6,221 nucleotides of DNA, taken from assembly GCA_964354155.1 (NCBI GenBank), contig CAYGYG010000055.1, forward strand, positions 1 to 6,221, in the 5' to 3' direction. The position numbers and the translations under genes were made by a program. This DNA comes from CAYGYG01 sp964354155. GTDB taxonomy: Bacteria > Hydrothermota > Tepidihabitantia > SM23-42 > CAYGYG01. The notes under the pieces are model-generated. The model was not told the DNA's origin. It was given only the letters and a program-made list of their open reading frames with translations, and did no database searches. Shown here in pieces: positions 4,171 to 6,221 of the stretch (the first letter of the stretch is position 1; every line of letters begins with the position of its first letter).

Positions 4171-6039
4171 ATGAACCGCAAGGCTAAACCCTGCGTTCTC
4201 GTAACTGTTGTTCTACTCACTGCCTTATTCGCGCTTATTCAACCGACCAGTGGTGGTCAGTGGACCACGATTCCAGGGATCAGCGAGCCTGTCATCGGGC
4301 AAGACGGCATATGCACCGACGCGTTCAAACCGACCGATATTCAAAAACGAGCCGGACACTACACCAAGAAAGATTGGCGCCGCATAATAGACTCATTATG
4401 GGGACCTGGTTTGCCCACGCCCGAGAAACTGATGATCTTTGACCGCGTTTGGACGGTTGTCGATTCCAACTTTGCCTGTTTCAACAATCTCGTCGTCAAC
4501 TGGGATTCCCTGCGCACCGTCTATCGCGCCGAGATCGAGAGCACGGTAAGCCGCGGCCGATTTGCCGCCATCATGAACCACCTGGCGCTGGCCCTGAAAG
4601 AAGGACACACCAAGGTTGTAGATCTGCAGGTGAACTCGGGTACATATCCCAATGCAGGTGTACCGCTTTTTGTCTACGGCGGTTGGGGGGACAATCACCA
4701 TTTTGGGGCAGGCTTGACGCCGCTGTCTGACAGCTCGTTGTTAGTATACAAAGTTTGGGCCAGCCATCCTTTGAATCTCCAACGCGGAGATATCGTCCTG
4801 GGTTATGACTGCAGGCCCTGGAAGACCCTGTACAAGGAATTGATGACGTACCAACTCCCCCTCGCATCGTGGTCATACCATGGAAGTTCCGATACAACCC
4901 TGACTCATGCTTTCTTGATAAGCGCCGGCCTGAATTGGCATCTGTTTGATACAATTGATGTGGTGAAGTATTCGACCGGTGATACGGTTCACCTACCCAC
5001 CTCCCTTCTTATTGGTCCAAGCTGGCCTCTGTATTGCACCGAACAGATGGATATACCGGGTGTACCCATGCCGAATATCGCCAGCGGACAATACATCAGC
5101 TATGGAGTATGGAATGGCACCCAGATCGGCTACCTCTACGGCTGGGTATGGACGGGCAACGCGGAAACACAGTTTTACAATGCCTTAGATTCACTCACCA
5201 ACAGTCCATCGCTCAAAGGTTTGATCATTGACTTCCGGTATAATCGCGGCGGGAATATGTTCTTGAGCAATCGAGGGTTACAACTCCTGTTCAAGGATTC
5301 GACCTATACGATCGCCTTTGGCGCCAGGCGCGATCCCCGGGATCACCGCGCGATGCGAGTGGTAGATGGCGCGGATTACTACATCATCCCTGGCAATTGC
5401 GTACAATGGTACAACAAGCCCATCGCAGTGCTCACTGGACCCGGTTGCATCAGCTCTGGTGATCAGGTGGCGTTTCGAATGAAATTCCATCCCAGAGTAC
5501 GGATATTTGGCAAATCAACCAGCACAGCGTTTAATGGACCTGAAGTCGTGTCCATCCATCCGGACTGGTTATTCAGTTATGCACGTGAAGATGCATGCCT
5601 GGCCAGTGATACGACATTCTATTTAACCCATCTCAATATGACACACGAAGATGTCCCGCTCTGGCTGACCACCGATGATGTCGCCCGGGGCGATGATACG
5701 GTAGCGAAACGAGCCAAGGACTGGATTGACAGCGTGACCGCGATCGCTGAAGATCCCGCTCGTGGACCGGTTTCATGTGGGCATATGAAGCTGCGGGTTT
5801 GTCCGAATCCAGTCAGAGGTGTCGCCACGATCGAACTGGTCGTAGCGGGCGCCTCCTCGGTCTCGACAAGCGTTTTCAACTCTGCGGGCCAGAATGTGGC
5901 GCGCCTGACATCCGGCAAGATCGCCGCCGGCATCCACCTCCTGCGCTGGCGTACGAGCGCCCTGCCTGGGGGCGTCTACTTCTGCCGCGCAACCAGCGGC
6001 AGTCTGACGTCGGTGGCTAAGATAGTCGTGGTCAAGTAG
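4171..6039 (+). CDS. secreted S41-family peptidase with T9SS sorting domain
   Basis: The 622-residue protein begins with a Sec signal peptide: basic RKAK, a hydrophobic core at residues 9-23, and cleavage likely near 26-29. An S41 N-terminal helical domain follows (about 75-150) ending in LKEGHTKV, with H146 at the position of the conserved His in tricorn-like members. A PDZ-like segment with QRGDIVLGYD lies near 204-213. The catalytic domain has GLIIDFRYNRGG (about 350-361) and TGPGCISSGDQ (422-432), where S428 is the likely nucleophile and D431 takes the place of the usual Glu. Residues 541-622 form a type A Por sorting domain, with CPNPVRG near its start, GGVYFCR near its end and KIVVVK at the C-terminus. 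The protein is therefore expected to pass the inner membrane by Sec and the outer membrane by the type IX system, ending at the surface or outside, where it would cleave proteins or peptides. The substrate is unknown. It has its own ribosome binding site and 293 bp of separation, so a functional tie to the AAA-SIR2 operon is unlikely. Confidence 0.85.
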   Translation: MNRKAKPCVLVTVVLLTALFALIQPTSGGQWTTIPGISEPVIGQDGICTDAFKPTDIQKRAGHYTKKDWRRIIDSLWGPGLPTPEKLMIFDRVWTVVDSNFACFNNLVVNWDSLRTVYRAEIESTVSRGRFAAIMNHLALALKEGHTKVVDLQVNSGTYPNAGVPLFVYGGWGDNHHFGAGLTPLSDSSLLVYKVWASHPLNLQRGDIVLGYDCRPWKTLYKELMTYQLPLASWSYHGSSDTTLTHAFLISAGLNWHLFDTIDVVKYSTGDTVHLPTSLLIGPSWPLYCTEQMDIPGVPMPNIASGQYISYGVWNGTQIGYLYGWVWTGNAETQFYNALDSLTNSPSLKGLIIDFRYNRGGNMFLSNRGLQLLFKDSTYTIAFGARRDPRDHRAMRVVDGADYYIIPGNCVQWYNKPIAVLTGPGCISSGDQVAFRMKFHPRVRIFGKSTSTAFNGPEVVSIHPDWLFSYAREDACLASDTTFYLTHLNMTHEDVPLWLTTDDVARGDDTVAKRAKDWIDSVTAIAEDPARGPVSCGHMKLRVCPNPVRGVATIELVVAGASSVSTSVFNSAGQNVARLTSGKIAAGIHLLRWRTSALPGGVYFCRATSGSLTSVAKIVVVK

Positions 6040-6048
6040 CGGCGGCAC

Positions 6049-6067
6049 GTCAAATAGGGACAGACCC
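6049..6067. repeat. REP-like motif, copy 2
   Basis: GTCAAATAGGGACAGACCC begins 10 nt after the S41 stop. Together with the related copy at 3884-3901 it brackets the S41 gene in the same orientation. Confidence 0.4.
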
Positions 6068-6072
6068 ACAGC

Positions 6073-6096
6073 AATCACCCACCTGACAGGGTGATT
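6073..6096. repeat. perfect 8-bp inverted repeat after the S41 gene
   Basis: AATCACCC (6073-6080) and GGGTGATT (6089-6096) are exactly complementary around an 8-nt spacer. Its place just after a stop codon suits a transcript-ending hairpin, but no T-tract follows on either strand, so it may instead be a stabilising hairpin, an operator or part of the neighbouring REP-like element. Confidence 0.45.
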
Positions 6097-6181
6097 AAAG
6101 GGTGTTGAATGGACGATCTATTTGATTAAGATTTCAAAGCTGTATATGAAAACCATATCTATTGTCTGGAATGCTCCCCAT

Positions 6182-6210
6182 TTGACTTGGACATGAATAT
6201 ATGTTATACT
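6182..6210 (+). promoter_or_regulatory. extended -10 promoter reading out of the window
   Basis: TTGACT (6182-6187) and TATACT (6205-6210) are 17 bp apart, with TGT directly before the -10. It has the same architecture as the promoter at 971-998. The gene it serves lies beyond the right edge. Confidence 0.6.
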
Positions 6211-6221
6211 TGCGGGCTTGG

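Noticed and set aside
3911..4174. 87-codon GTG-started frame with its stop overlapping the S41 start
   Set aside because: It has no Shine-Dalgarno and a peptide without recognisable motifs, the opposite strand is equally open there, and the S41 gene has its own strong ribosome binding site.
3888..4220. 110-codon frame on the minus strand across the SIR2-S41 gap
   Set aside because: It overlaps the S41 signal-peptide region, lacks a ribosome binding site, and shows no family motif. I could not support it as a transposase remnant.
6073..6096. Rho-independent terminator after the S41 gene
   Set aside because: The stem is perfect, but no T-tract follows on either strand, so it is listed as an inverted repeat only.

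Overview
The window looks like bacterial chromosome from an uncultured lineage of the FCB/WOR-3 kind. Two observations point there. The right-hand gene encodes a Sec-exported S41 peptidase ending in a T9SS (Por) type A sorting domain. The gene-poor stretch at 568-970 is full of degenerate ATTCCA-type repeats, which I associate with candidate-phylum genomes such as WOR-3. This placement is an inference, because no rRNA or marker gene is present.

Layout, left to right. Positions 1-484 (minus strand, cut by the window edge) hold a gene for a MerR-like helix-turn-helix protein, with a strong ribosome binding site and a consensus sigma70-type promoter at 540-567. Positions 568-970 are repeat-rich and non-coding, with three related small hairpins whose stems vary but stay paired. 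A strong extended -10 promoter at 971-998 starts a rightward operon: a 30-codon hydrophobic mini-ORF (1026-1118), a Cdc48/p97-class AAA ATPase with an unrecognised Cys-containing N-terminal domain (1115-2659), a 48-codon mini-ORF (2656-2802) and a SIR2-like NAD-binding protein (2795-3877). All four reading frames overlap in a chain (ATGA, ATGA, then 8 nt), which suggests translational coupling. Both mini-ORFs are short and easy to overlook.

Positions 3878-4170 hold no convincing gene, only two small inverted repeats and a REP-like motif. The T9SS-exported S41 peptidase follows at 4171-6039 behind a strong Shine-Dalgarno. The right end carries a second copy of the REP-like motif, a perfect 8-bp inverted repeat and an extended -10 promoter for a gene beyond the window.

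The candidate novel system is the AAA ATPase plus SIR2 pair. SIR2-like proteins of this kind act as NAD+-depleting effectors in several anti-phage systems, and ATPases often pair with effectors as sensors or regulators. A Cdc48-type AAA coupled to a stand-alone SIR2 does not match a named system I know (SIR2-HerA uses a different ATPase family; ietAS pairs an AAA ATPase with a subtilase). The defence role is inferred from domain content, operon structure and the accessory setting, not shown by the sequence.
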